From: Polychytrium aggregatum | Taxonomy: Eukaryota > Chytridiomycota > Chytridiomycetes > Polychytriales | Reading direction: 5' to 3' | DNA length: 64,000 bases | Assembly: GCF_025602895.1 (NCBI RefSeq) | Contig: NW_026516259.1 | Coordinates: forward strand, 62,001 to 126,000 | Shown here: one piece after another, positions 1-11,505 of the stretch | Layout of the letters: each line of letters begins with the position of its first letter | How positions within the stretch are numbered: position 1 is the stretch's first letter | Notes under the pieces: generated by a model | Seen by the model: the letters and a program-made list of their open reading frames with translations, nothing else | The model's database searches: none | What the model was told of the DNA's origin: nothing | Made by a program: the position numbers and the translations under genes

Positions 1-3000
1 CATAAAGCAGCGTTCGGGACGTAAACACACGTCAGAAAGTGACAAGAACCGAGGTCACCCATCCAAGAATCGAGCGAGCAGGGAAAACGCGCACATCACA
101 CTCGGCTAGTGCATAGCAATAGTCCACTTGGGGGGGGGTGAGGCGGCATCAGCAGCAACCGTCCCAAAGTCGAACGCGCGAGCAGGGCCGCCGAAGCAAC
201 GCCGGATACTCCACATCCAGATTCCTACCGCCATTTTTGCTTCCACACAGACACAAGAAGATATGCACGGGACTCGATCTGGATGTCGAGAAGGAGGTTC
301 AGGATGGTACATATCTGAATCTTGCACTCGACAATGACTTGGCTGTAAGTCTCCAAGCTTGAGCGGCTCCGACTATTCACAAAGAAGCAACAGGTGAGTT
401 GGCCGGATGATGACCACAAATAACAGACGACCACAGTTTCGAAACGGCACGCTGCACTGCTGCCGAGTCGTCGTTCCAAAGTTGAAGCATGGCTTCGCCC
501 ACAGCTCCCCAGGCTCCACTCCACGGCGGCACTCACCCATCGTCGGTGCGATCATCGAGGATTGAAATAAGGTGCTCGACGAGAACAGCAATGTGGTCAA
601 AGCTGTAGTAGCCATACTGAATCAAGCACTTGACGAGTAGCAGTACGGATAGCGTCAGCTGGTTCGCTGGCGTGTCTTGGTGGGACTGGTGAGGGAGCGA
701 GAGAATGTGACTCAAGATGTGAGCGAACACTGCACGTAGCACCGTTAGTGTGCCTCATCGTAGAAAGGATCAGCGCCACGATACATACCTGGATTTGGTT
801 GTTCTTGAGATACTCATGAAGCCATGTGATGAGATTCTCAAAGTCAATCTTGGCATGGCGAGACAGCGTGATCGCCGCCTTGACAGCAGAGAGCGGTTTG
901 CTACCATCGAGCCGTTCATACGGGAAGATGTAGTCACGCAGCACCGGTAGAACTGAGACAGAGTCGATGAACAAGACTGGCGCAATCGAAGATAGTGTAA
1001 AGGGTGAGATGAACGATAGCGCAAGATAGAACAATGAAATCGCTTGCTTGGGTCACGACGACTGGAACAAGCTGGAACAAGCTGGAACAAGCTGGAACAA
1101 GCACGCAGGGGCCATCGCGCCGCCGGAGTGCCCTTTTGATTGGAATCCACCATTCTCGAGCCCCAACTATATGCTTTGCTCCGACCTGCACGCATCAAGT
1201 TGTACAAACCTCTCAGCAGATGGCAGTAGTCGGATTGGACAGAGGGCCCGAGGCGCCCGTCACGAAGGCCAATCAGACACTCGTCGAGACCAATGAGCTC
1301 AGAACCCTCCGATCCCCCTGGAAGGATGATCTTGTCGATGCTGTTCTTGTTGTGTCCCAGACATAAGGCCCGGTACAAGCCCAGGGTCGACTTGAAGAAG
1401 TTGGCACGCTCACGACCGGCAGGTGTATCGTCATCCAGGCACATGTACAGATCCATCCAGTCCCCCAGGCCAGAACAGCTGATCTGCAGTGTGCCGGCGT
1501 GGCACCGAGTCTTGTAGTACCACGTCTCCTCGAACGAAAATACAGGAGCAAGCATTTTTTCGGCAATGTAGTTCTGGTGATCCGGGACGGCCTCTTCGTT
1601 GACGCTGCACATGCTTGACAGGCAGTCGACAAACTCGCCCTTGCGGGTCTCACGGACAAGATGCATGATGTCGTCAATCAGAGCGCGCGTGATGCCCTCG
1701 ACAATCTCGGCATTCTTGGCGATCATGTGCATGAATATTTCGGTTACGGGAAGCTGGAGCTTGATAAACGGCAGCAGCCGGTCGAACTCGCGTGCAATGT
1801 GCACCTGGTTCTTGTTGGTGGTGTCTCGAAGAAAGACCAACAGCATCTGGAAGATATAGCTGAAGATGCGAGCGAGCTGTGGCTCATGTCCTCGCTCAAA
1901 CTGCGAGAAATCGACTGCGGCCTCAAGAGACTGGTCCGGATCGACCTCCTGGCCAAGAGCAGCTCTGTAATCACCGCGGCGCTCGAGCGAAAATGGTATC
2001 TCAAGAATGTTGATGAGCTTCTTGATGATCCGAGACTCACGAAGGAGATCTTGCCGAGCTGACGGGACAGAGATCGCTTAGCTGACATACACCAAGCTAG
2101 CCAAGCGAAAGCGACAATGTGTGTCTGAAGGAACAAGGCTCTTGAAGCGTCGCCATGTCCAGGGGAAAGACACTTGTCGAACGATGACTTACTGCGGATG
2201 GATGCCCCACGTCGCTTGAGCGGGTTATAGTCGCCCGACTTTGTGCAAAAGTATATGAGAGACATCTGCGGACAACAAGACAACGGGTTCAGGCTATCAG
2301 TATCAGAATCAGTCATCTCAATCACTCTACACCGGGTCGCCGCAAATGACAGAAATCCGAGAGCATCGCTCAATCTTGCAGTGGTCTGAATGACTGCAGC
2401 TCCCGTAACCCACCAGAATACTCCGGATGGCGTGCTCGGATGCCGGAGCGATAGGAAACTTGGTTCCAGAACCGGATGTATAGGGCCGCTCTTCAAGGAT
2501 CCACGAATCGAGCTGGGTCGAAATCGACTCGACAAACAGGCACTTGGAGATGAACAGTGGCTCAACGTGAGAGAGCAAAAAGTAGTCGTCGTATCGCACC
2601 TCGCTCGATGCAATCAGACGGAACTTGGAGCCTTCTTCGTCGTTAAACGGGATCGAAAAGCAATTCGTCTCGACCTTGGCAGTATTGGTGTCCGACTGAG
2701 CCCGCGCGTGGATCCAGGCGCCGGTGGCCAGATGCTGTAGGTGTGCGCAAGAGCCAGCGACGACATGGTCACTCTCGGTGTTGAGTGGGCGGATCACAAA
2801 CAGGGTCGGGTCGATGTCGCCGTCGGCCACGGCAACCTTGGAGACCATCGACAGCTCAAACCGGGTGGCGTTGAGCTTGCCCATGCTCTTAACCTTCTTT
2901 AGACCGGTGCTGATATCGGCATAGAGCGCCGGAGTGCTTGATGCCGTGCTCTCGGCATGTCCAAGCCCGCTCTTCTGGAGCACCTGGAGATAGGACGAGG

Positions 3001-4590
3001 TCGCAAGATGGCGCAGGCGGATATGCGCCCCCCATTCAACAGAGCCACCGGTCAGCGGCAGCGGTAGCTCCAGCTGCCAAACGGCGCCGTACGAGAGGGA
3101 CTCTTTCGGATTTAGCGGGTTCAGAACGTGTGGAAGCAGCTCGGGAGTTTTGCCCTCGGTCGTCGAGTAAAGATAGCCCTCGCGCTCTTTGTGATAGAGG
3201 CGGATATACTGTCCGCTGAGGACGGGCTTGGGTGATGCGGCCGCCGTCGCCGAGAAAGGTGCAAAAACATGCACCATCCAGCCATGCGGCTTGAGCGAGC
3301 AGCAGACGTCGTGGTACTGGTTATGGAGCGGGCCATATGTTTGACTGGTTAGGTTCAGAAAGCTCTCGGACTTGACGGACTGCAAAATAATGCGATCATA
3401 GAGCCGGACGGGCTCGCCTTCGGAGCGGATCTTGTACTTGGGCAGAATCTTGAACCAGGCATCCCTTCGGGGAAGCGGCTCGGCCGAGACCTTCATGGAC
3501 ATGGGCTCGCCGACGCAAGTTTCAAGGGAGTCGACGGCGAGATACTGTTGGCTATGGACAGAACGAAGCTGGATAACCATCCCATAGACCACTGCGAACG
3601 TGAGCGGCGGTCGAGCGTGAAGAGAACGAGAGTGACAGCAGAGTTAGATCAGAGACCTGAGCGAGTATTGATGGCGCGCATTCGCAGGGCGGTGGGTCTA
3701 AATGCAGCCGAGGAAAAGGGAATCCAAGCATAATCGCCGAAGCTAAAGGAGGGTGAGTGAAAAACAGAGAAATAGAGAAATAGAGAAATAGAGAAATAGA
3801 GAAATAGAGAAATAGAGAAATAGAGAAATAGAGAAATAGAGAAATAGAGAAATAGAAATAGAAAGGTGGACAACGAGTGATGAAGCGGGCAGCTCGAACA
3901 CATAAGTCCTTTGGGGTCCGTTGCAGAGCACTTGGCAGCTCGCGAGCTGGCAATCTGCATCCTCCTGCTGGCAATCTGCATCCTCCTGCTGGCAATCTGC
4001 ATCCTCCTGCTGGCAATCTGCATCCTCCTGCTGGCAATCTGCATCCTCCTGCTGGCAATCTGCATCGCCGACAAAGCCGTACCTGGTTTGCCCCGCAGGC
4101 GCTGGAACTCGGCTTCGTTGAGGGCGTTCTCCTGGAGGGCAGCCTGACGGGCGTTGGCAAAATCATTCTCGCTGAAGCCGCTGCCCGAGAACTCGCTCTC
4201 GGATGGGGGCGCCTGGTCCACGAGCGGGCCAAAGAGCAGGTTGGTGTCGAGGGTCGACTTGGCCGTGGGCTTGACCGAGGCCCACAGCGAGTGCAGATGC
4301 TTGGCGGCCGTGAACTGGGATGTGGGTTCAATGCGAAACACAGATTTGCGAGCATCCTTGCCGTCGAGACGGACGCACCGCTGGAGAAAGTCGAGGTTGA
4401 TGTTCGAGCCCTCGTGCAGATCGGGTGAGGAGAGGATGCGTGAGTCCTGGAGCGTCCCTCCAAAGCGCACACGGCAGCTTTTTTTGAAGGATCCGTCCAT
4501 GTACAGATAGCCGACATGGTCCGAGGATAGGACGATCTCGTCTCCAAGACGGAGGAGCTGTTCCGCGAGATTCTCTGCCGGCTCGCTCAT
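1..4590 (-). CDS. Inositol 1,4,5-trisphosphate receptor, N-terminal part (gene runs off left edge)
   Basis: This is the 5' half of an IP3-gated endoplasmic-reticulum Ca2+ channel. Exon 1 (4590-4083) starts MSEPAENLAEQLL and encodes the Ins145_P3_rec suppressor fold. Exon 2 (3591 to about 2410) carries the MIR repeats, including GYLYMDG-type and HLATGAWIHAR segments. Exon 3 (2058-1186) and exon 4 (952-789) encode the RIH armadillo region. Exons left of about 740 match the stretch that in animal receptors reads roughly NLIYFGFYNFSDLL. The exon 1/2 joint is in phase (CCA G|TG GTC). The channel pore and C-terminus lie outside the window. The first intron holds two tandem repeats. Ryanodine receptors share MIR and RIH domains, but the order and sequence fit IP3R better. 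Zoosporic fungi are known to keep this family. The gene is followed upstream by ESS2 on the same strand. Confidence 0.85.
1059..1100. repeat. 10-bp tandem repeat in an IP3R intron
   Basis: About four copies of GGAACAAGCT lie between the RIH exons, in the intron spanning 953-1185. No coding role is seen. Confidence 0.85.
3768..3860. repeat. 8-bp microsatellite (GAGAAATA)n
   Basis: About eleven near-perfect copies of an 8-bp purine-rich unit lie in IP3R intron 1. All frames through it give simple repeats such as FSISLFLY, which are artefacts of translation and not protein. Confidence 0.95.
3947..4069. repeat. 21-bp minisatellite in IP3R intron 1
   Basis: Almost six copies of a 21-bp unit (GGCAATCTGCATCCTCCTGC plus T) begin 14 bases inside the intron, just after the donor at 4082. 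The unit is a multiple of three, so the intron stays open as MQIASRR repeats on the minus strand. Splicing to the MIR exon in the correct phase argues that the repeat is intronic. Confidence 0.9.
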
Positions 4591-4706
4591 GATCCCACAG
4601 CGTCAGCGTCAGCGTGGGATGGGTCGCGAGGAGAGAGAGAGAGAGAGACAGACGCAGAGATGAAGGCAGCAGCGAAGGGCTCGGCTGGCTTGGCAAGGCG
4701 ACAGAG

Positions 4707-4749
<43 letters not shown>

Positions 4750-4982
4750 ACGGATGGGTGACCGGGGGAATGGATGGATGGATGGATGGGCGAATGGAGG
4801 CGCGGATGGATTGCTGGGGTGCCAAGCCCGGATTGGACAGGGGCTGCGCTCCAAAATCTGGCTGCGACCAACAGCATGGCTCGCAGTGAGCTCGTGTTCA
4901 ATACCACATTGCTGCTCGTTTTCCTTCGTCACCAGCACCAACGGCAGCTACCATCGCCTCCCGCATCTTTCCTGGCTCTCCA
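4591..4982. other. IP3R promoter / ESS2 3' region with simple repeats
   Basis: This 392-bp stretch holds an AG dinucleotide run (4629-4648), about ten copies of GGCT (4708-4749) and a GGAT run (4772-4792). It is the presumed 5' region of the IP3 receptor and the 3' region of ESS2. The plus-strand frames through it are repeat translations. Confidence 0.7.
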
Positions 4983-6801
4983 TCAGAATCGACTACCCCC
5001 GGCGGGCCTGGTCCCGCCGGTATGCTTGGTGTCGAATGGCGAGCCTGCTCGAGTCGCCCCCAATCCATCCGGGCGTGGCTGCGTCCATGGACTTGACGCA
5101 GAGCCCCCGCTCAATCCAGTCCGGTTGATTTGTGTCTTGCGGAGTAAATGTTGCGCTGCTGGGGACATCATTCGCCCTCGTTGGGTCGCCGGCGACAGTG
5201 ACGGCGTGGCCGATCCCGATCCAGACGACACCCCGTGGACGGGCTTGGGTGTTGTGCTTCCTCGGTGTTTGGAGACCGATCCGCCGCCCTGTCGCTTGAT
5301 GATGTTCTTGGAGGCCTTCTCGGCAAGTTTCATTCCGATCATGTCTCGTCGTGGCGTTGGTGGAAGCTGGAATGACCGGCTGCCGCCATGGTCAGCGCCC
5401 GAATCGAGCAGCAGGGGCGTTCCCTCGATCATACCCCAGGTCATGAGCTCCTCGGGATCCACATCCTTGTGCGGGGCCGGTGATGGCGTTGCAGCCACGA
5501 ACGAATAGCCCTGGACCTTCATTTCCGATCCAGCGACGCCGCCCGGAAACAGAGCCGGGGTAGCGCTCGCCATATCACGCCATGCTTGTTTTGGGTCGTG
5601 AGCGGCCGAGACTTGGGCATCGCTCTTGCGAGGCTGCAGCAGCTCGCCGGTCGACATGCTGGTGCTCTCGAGCCGGGTTGAGCCGTGCGAAATGGTCGGT
5701 GCCCCGCCCCTCGAAGCCTTGACGTCAGCAAAGGTGAGTGCGGCCCCCTCGGGATAGTACATCAGGCTGCTCTGAGCCTGGGCACCAAATACATCCGTCG
5801 CAGATCGAGACAACAGCGGATCGAAAAAAGCACCAAGTCAGTGAGGGAATTGCTTATCTATCCAGAACGAGCGACCAAGTAGTCGAGTATCGGAGCAATC
5901 AGGCGCCATGGATAGGTGGGTGCATCGATAGATGGACGAGGATGCCGATCCGTCGACGCACAACATTGGGCCAAAACACTCGCCTTGTATGCCCATCCAG
6001 GGGTGCCTGCAGAGACTGTTCCGTCTTTGGGAGCCTCCAGCAGAAGCGTCTTGCGCTCCTTGTCAAAGGTCCATGCGTATTTTTGCCGCTTCTGCTCGTT
6101 CTGCTTTTCCAGGAGCCTCAAGAAGCTGGCGTTGTCTTCGCTGGTATACTTTGCCTGGAAGGCGTCGAGGCTCAAAACTCGGGCGTCTTTCTTCATTTGG
6201 TCTTTGAGAAGATCCTCTGGGGTGGCTGTCTCGGCATTGTCGACCGAGGACTTTGGTGTAGCGCTGGTATAGACCGGGGTCTGGAAGCGCTTGAGGGTGG
6301 GAGTCTGAGCGGCATTCTGTGTAAACGATGAGGCTGGAGGACCGAGGAGTCGAGAAGAAAACCATCAATAGGCCAGTCGATGAATACCGATCGGTTGCCG
6401 GACATCAATGAGTAAAGAGTGGGGGCATGGCCGCTGGGCACGGAATCGCTGGCGGGGTTGGTTGCGATCGCACCTGCCGGCGTGCTCGCCGAGGGCTCGT
6501 CCTTCAGGTCGCCCGTCAGCTTGCCCAGCTGGAATGCCACAGTCTTGGCTTTGTAGTAATCCTCGTCGTTGATGGCACCCAAGAACTCATTCTGCAGCTT
6601 CATCTTCTTGAGGTGCGGGAAAAAGTCCCGCTCGATGATCTCCGAGACGGTCGCGACATAGACATCCTCCTCGAGGACCGCTTGCGGCGGCGCTGGTGGC
6701 AGAGGCTGGAGATGCTGTGGCTGGCTCTCGGCTGCAACGACGGCAGTCGAAACGGGATCGGCGGCCGAAGTCGACGCAAGTTCCTTTGGCTGTTCGCTCA
6801 T
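4983..6801 (-). CDS. ESS2: ESS2 / DGCR14 nuclear splicing-factor homologue
   Basis: This is a 513-residue Es2-family protein. The family associates with the spliceosomal C complex in the nucleus. Three exons keep phase: 6801-6388, 6316-5978 and 5771-4983. Family hallmarks in order are an acidic start with LEEDVYVATVSEIIERDFFP (about residue 42), LDAFQAKYTSEDNASF, then LMYYPEG, FVAATPSPAP and LMTWGMIEGTPL. The C-terminal half is Ser/Pro/Gly-rich, as in animals. The last acceptor was chosen because it gives YKASSSLMYYPEG, which aligns without a gap to the family pattern YKAKNSLMYYPEG; an acceptor six bases upstream would add two residues. The second donor is a weak GTTTTG. Start is the first ATG of an acidic, family-like N-terminus. 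It lies tail-to-head with the Sel1 gene upstream (461 bp). Confidence 0.9.
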
Positions 6802-7261
6802 CGGCAGCGCGGACAGGGCGAAACCATCGGCCTTGCGGTTGTTGGTGCTGGCGGTTGCTTTTCAGACTTCCAAGCTCACGTGCCGGTCTGGAGTGGTTGG
6901 ACCCAAGCCATCGAAAACTGCGCTGGCATTTGGATGTCCCGATTCCTGGAGAGTGTACACACTTTTTTTTTGGTATTTTGTATTTCGCATACAGACAGAT
7001 ACAGCGCAAGACAAGAGGGGAAGACGGGTCTGCTCCAGATCGCCAACCGATGCACGCGACGAGCGACACAGCGATCGAACAGATCGAAATATACAGAGAT
7101 TGGGGAGGGTGCCAATATCGACAAGCTATACACACCACGATGGGCTTTGAACAAAAGAAAAAGGGAGAATAACGAGAGCAATAAGTCTCTCGGAAAGAGT
7201 GTGAACCTGACCGACTGACCGATTCCATTACAATTGCTGCACTGCTCGATCGATTAATGCT
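6802..7261. other. Intergenic, ESS2 promoter side
   Basis: This holds a run of nine T at 6962-6970 (A-tract on the coding strand of ESS2). No TATA box, RNA gene or supported ORF was seen. Both flanking genes are on the minus strand. Confidence 0.6.
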
Positions 7262-9748
7262 CTATTTGCTCGGCGGCAGTCGGGGTCGAAGTTCCTGGAT
7301 GCATTTGACGGCGAGACTGTTGCCCTGTCTTGCAGCCATCTTGTACCACTCGTAAGCTGCAGCGAGGTCGACAGGGACGCCGATGCCGTGGCTGTAAAAG
7401 TGGCCCATCGCAAACTGGGCCTTGTCGAGGCCCTTCTTGGCTGCACTCTGAGCCCAGCGGAACGCCTCGGCGTGGTTGGGCTCAAGCTCGCCTGGAGCCC
7501 CAGTAAGATACCAGCCAGCAAGGCCGAGCTCGGCCTCCGAGTTGCCCTGCTCGGCAGCGGCACGATACCAGCGAATCGAGTAGCCAGGATTGGCGCTCCT
7601 CTCCATTTGTCCGTGCTCATTGATCTGACCGAGCCGGAGCTGGGCCCTGACGTGACCACGCTCGGCAGCGGCGTAATAGAGACCATAGGCATATTCGTAG
7701 TCCTAGAAACAGTCGTTGCGAAGCCAGATGAGCACGCTGGTTTGTGGATCGGGAGGCCGGCGTCCAAGCGCACAATCTGCGTTGCTCGATCAGACAATGC
7801 AAGCCAAGGAAGTAACACCAGATGCATTCAAATCTTACCGGCAGGCTGCTGTTGTCCAAGCCCTTCTCGGAAATGAGTGCAAGCTCGTATGCGGAGTGCG
7901 GGTATACGCCGGAGCTCTTTGGAACGTCTTTGAGCCAGATGATCCCCTCTCGAACATTAACCTGCTGGTCGAGCAGGCCGTTGATGAGAATCAGACCAAG
8001 AGAATACATGGCCGCATGGTTTGCGAGGGCGCTGGCCTTTCTGTAGAACTGCACGGCTTTCTTGTAGTCCTTCTTGGTACCAGATCCCAGCTCATAGCAA
8101 CGGGCAGTGCGGAAAGTGGCCTCGGGATGGTTTCCCTTGGAGGAATTCAGGTACAGCGCAAAGGCTTGATGCTCATCCCTCTTGAGGCCGAGCTTGCCCT
8201 CGCTGTAGGCTTCGGCCAGAAAGTACTGTGCCTTCGGGCGAACATTGGCCGAGGCTGCATTGGAGGAGTGTCAAGGCGATGGGTGAGTGAGCGCCTTATG
8301 GATCAATCGAAGGAGAAGTTTGTGCCGACAACAGAGCCGATACGACCGATCGATGGGGCTTGATTCACATATGCGACCATACAAATCAGCAGTCGTCGAT
8401 GCCCGCACAATCAAAACAACTCACCATAGCGATGGTGGCAGAGATTCTTGAGGATATGACGCGCCTTTTTGTGGCAGTCCTTTTGCTTTTGGCGGCTCTC
8501 GAGCGACAGGTGATCGCCACTGTTCTCGATCGCTGTCGTTGAGGAGAACAGCAACTGCGTTAATATTCACGGCTGGATAGCTTTTGGTTGAGCGCGTCCA
8601 TCCAAAGGTAAAGGTAGTTTCATCACAGGAATAGCGATTCCCATCACAGGAACAACGACTGACTCGGCAAACCCATGTCCAAAGACCATGCCAACGTGCT
8701 TACCTTCCGCCAGGCGAGCGAGCGAACGATAAAACCTCATCTGGATGTCAGTGTCGTGAGGATTGCCTTTGGCCAAAGCTTCGAGCGCCTTGAGGCCATC
8801 ATCATCAAGAGTTTCATCAAAGGAAGACTGGTCGCTTGGGGACTGGGGAAACATACGGGTGCGGTCGGGGGAGGCGCCGCGAGAAAGATCGGCGAGGCTG
8901 CCGTCAGGGAAAGCCAGGACGCCGGTGGAGCGATCATGCAAGAAGGTGCTGTGGCCAATGCTATTGTCCTGGGGATCGGAGCGCGGCGTTGTTGGGCCAG
9001 TCGGCGTGGCCAAGAACATGCCAGAGCGGTTTACGGGACTGGCGAGGTGCCCGGGATTGAATCTCTGTGGATCGGCTCGATTGGGCATGGGCATGGGCAT
9101 GTTGGTTGGCACCGGGGCGAACTGAACGTTGCCGGGCCCAGGCATCACGGCGATCTTTTGGTGAGGATCGAGTGTGCGGTCGCTGGCGGCGAAAGCAGCT
9201 GGAGCGACCCTGGAGGATGGCAACTCCGGAGGACGACAGGCGACGGGATGCTGGTTGGCAGCAGGATGGTGCTGGTTGGCGACATGGCGAGGCAGGACAT
9301 AGTGGCCAAGGGGGCCAGTGTGGGCCGTCGGATAGACTCCCACGGTTTGAGGTTGCGGAGCGGTGGCAAAGACGCTCGCTGGATGGAAGGGGGGATTCTG
9401 AGCCAGCGATGTGTACTGGGTCGCCTGATAAGTCAGCGGGAGGGCGACTGAACGAGGATCAACGACGCCTTGAGTTGGCAGAGCATAGTCAGAAGGACGC
9501 ACAATCCGGGGTGCTGTGGAGTAGTTTTGTTGAGGAGGCGATAGTGGAAGACAGCGGGACCCAGCCGGCGGCAGAGAATAGGGACGATGCAGTGACTGGG
9601 CCTGCAGAGTCGCGGGGGATACAGGGCCGTAGGGATTGGAGAGCTGCGTCGATTGCATGGCTGAGGGAATCAAATTGCCCGATCGGCGATCCGGGGCCAG
9701 GCCCGAGTTGGTACTTGCGAGGTGGGCGTATGATCCAGGTACAAACAT
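7262..9748 (-). CDS. SKT5/Chs4-like Sel1-repeat protein, short paralogue
   Basis: This is a 669-residue protein resembling fungal SKT5/Chs4 regulators, which in yeast activate and localise chitin synthase III. Four exons keep phase: 9748-8704, 8532-8425, 8254-7839 and 7702-7262. Residues 1-340 are Pro/Ser/Gln-rich and probably disordered. A short helical segment (ALEALAKGNPHDTDIQMRF) precedes the Sel1 repeats, as in SKT5. Sel1-like repeats (A.YRLG..Y..G type) run from about residue 395 to the end, for example AEQGNSEAELGLAGWYLTG and DKAQFAMGHFYSHGIG. The protein ends LPPSK, so there is no CaaX prenylation box like that of yeast Chs4. All three intron positions and phases (1,1,0) match the neighbouring paralogue at 11506-17857. 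Start is an ATG with ORF open upstream, chosen because a TATA-like box lies about 275 bp upstream. Confidence 0.8.
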
Positions 9749-10021
9749 GACCAAGCGATACGTGTGGTGGAGATTTCGGGGCAGAAAGCTCGGGGGGGGA
9801 GTGCTGTGGGCCAAGGTGAGGGATAACAATCGAGGACGACAAGCCCGGACTGTGCAGAGCCAGAAGATCGACAAGAAGCGATGCGATGCGATGCGACGAC
9901 GGTTCAGCGCAGAATTGGAGACCGGCGGACCGGCAAGGAATCCTGGGTCGTAGGGGCAGCAGGGAGGGTGGCAGAACGAAGGGCGGCGACAGGACCGGGC
10001 GGAGAGCACCGGGGCCACCCA

Positions 10022-10030
10022 GTCTATATA
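10022..10030 (-). promoter_or_regulatory. TATA-like box of the short SKT5-like gene
   Basis: The minus strand reads CCTATATAGAC, a good TATA element, 275 bp before the ATG at 9748. This would imply a 5' UTR of roughly 240 bases. No transcript data support it. Confidence 0.4.
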
Positions 10031-11049
10031 GGCAGGAGATGATCAGGAAGCGACGATGGTGGTGCCTGGGCCTTGCATGTGCTGAAGCGAACGAGCGAGC
10101 GGAGGGGAGATCCAGCACGAAGCGAGTGTGTCTGGGGATCGGCAATAGCGGGGGGGGGAAGCATGAATGTTTGAGTGAATGTCAGCGTTGGATGGATGAG
10201 GGCTGCAGATGTGCATAGACGACAGCAGAATGCATCCACAGAAGAGAATCATCCACAGAGACTGAGGCGACGAATGCGCGCGGAAGACGATCGGAAGCGG
10301 GCGGAGAGATCAACAGAACGCGGAAGAGATCGGCGACAGGCAGGGCGGGCGGGTGCGCTCGACAGAGAGCAGTCGGTGGGAAAGCGGCGAATGTTAACCT
10401 TCATCCCCGCCGGAGCGAGGGATTCAGTTTCGGTGTGAGGACAGGGCTGGCGAGGGCGGTGGCGGCTATCGGAGGGTTTGTGGGCATGGGTATCCAGCGA
10501 CGGAGGATACGGCGAGGGCAGCAGCGACGCCGATGGAACGGAATAGCAGGCAGAGTGGTCGTCCCATGCAAGTTGAAGATAATCTCATGCAGCGCGAATA
10601 TCATCCCGTACAAGGCGAATATTCCCAATTACAAAGTGAGAGATAACTCCGTGCGAGGTGATAGCGCTGTCTCGAGTCAGCAGCCCGCCCCACTCACAAC
10701 CTGTGATCGTTTGGCGCCCTGCGGAATGCGATCAGGGACAGTTGAGGGTCGCCCACCGGTCGACAAGTATCCCACGCTCTCTCGAAACGAGAGGCAGAGC
10801 CAGCCTGGGCGGGGGGGGGAGTGGCAACTGCGACTCTCGGACATGGACATTGGGGTCCTGGGCGGCTTGCTGGGCAGAGCAGCAACTCCCGCGCAAGCGA
10901 GCGTCTGGTTGTTCGGACGGATGGGAAGACTCGGCGCTGTGGGGCGGCCGGGCAAGATGGCTTGGTGTCGGTGGTGCATGTGCGCTGGGGATGGCCTGGT
11001 ATACTTGCAAGCTCAAGAGGGGAGGAGGTGAGACCTTGATCGACAAACC

Positions 11050-11277
11050 TGATGCTGATGCTGATGCTGATGCTGATGCTGGTGCTGATGCTGATGCTGA
11101 TGCTGATGCTGATGCTGATGCTGATGCTGATGCTGATGCTGATGCTGATGCTGATGCTGATGCTGATGCTGATGCTGATGCTGATGCTGATGCTGATGCT
11201 GATGCTGATGCTGATGCTGATGCTGATGCTGATGCTGATGCTGATGCTGATGCTGATGCTGATGCTGATGCTGATGT
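11050..11277. repeat. Hexanucleotide array (GATGCT)n, about 38 copies
   Basis: About 228 bp of nearly perfect GATGCT repeats contain a single visible interruption (GGTGCT at 11080). It lies 228 bp downstream of the stop codon of the long SKT5-like gene and so may be in its 3' UTR. The frames give poly-(DA), poly-(ML), poly-(SI) and poly-(HQ), which are not taken as proteins. Confidence 0.97.
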
Positions 11278-11505
11278 TGCCGAGCGCCTCCCTGAACAAA
11301 CATCTCCCTGAACAAACATCTCCCCGAACAAAGATCGCACCAGCCGCGATCATGCAGCCGTGATTGCAACGGAGGATTGTGATGTATGCATGTATGTGTG
11401 TATTCAATCGCCGGTGAAGTGAATCGGCCATCGGCCTCGGAAATGCAATAATGCCCCGCTGCGGGGCTGTAAAACAACTAGAAGCTCCTCTCTTCTTCCT
11501 CACGT

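Larger units (their letters stand above)
9749..11505. other. Intergenic between the two SKT5-like genes
   Basis: About 1.75 kb contains the promoter of the short paralogue, the hexanucleotide array at 11050-11277, two G-runs (10149-10157 and 10810-10818) and three short ACAAACATCTCCC-type repeats near 11295-11330. Long open frames on both strands come from low stop frequency and the array. I see no supported gene. Confidence 0.65.

Noticed and set aside
3649-4080. MQIASRR repeats as part of the IP3 receptor protein
   Set aside because: The donor at 4082 joins in phase to the MIR exon at 3591 and restores the family sequence, so the repeat is intronic.
4591-4890. Plus-strand frames with AGWLAGWL repeats as a secreted protein
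   Set aside because: They translate the GGCT and GGAT simple repeats.
10694-11477. Long minus- and plus-strand frames of poly-(SI), poly-(SA), poly-(HQ), poly-(ML) and poly-(DA)
   Set aside because: They are translations of the hexanucleotide array in its frames and lack unique coding sequence.
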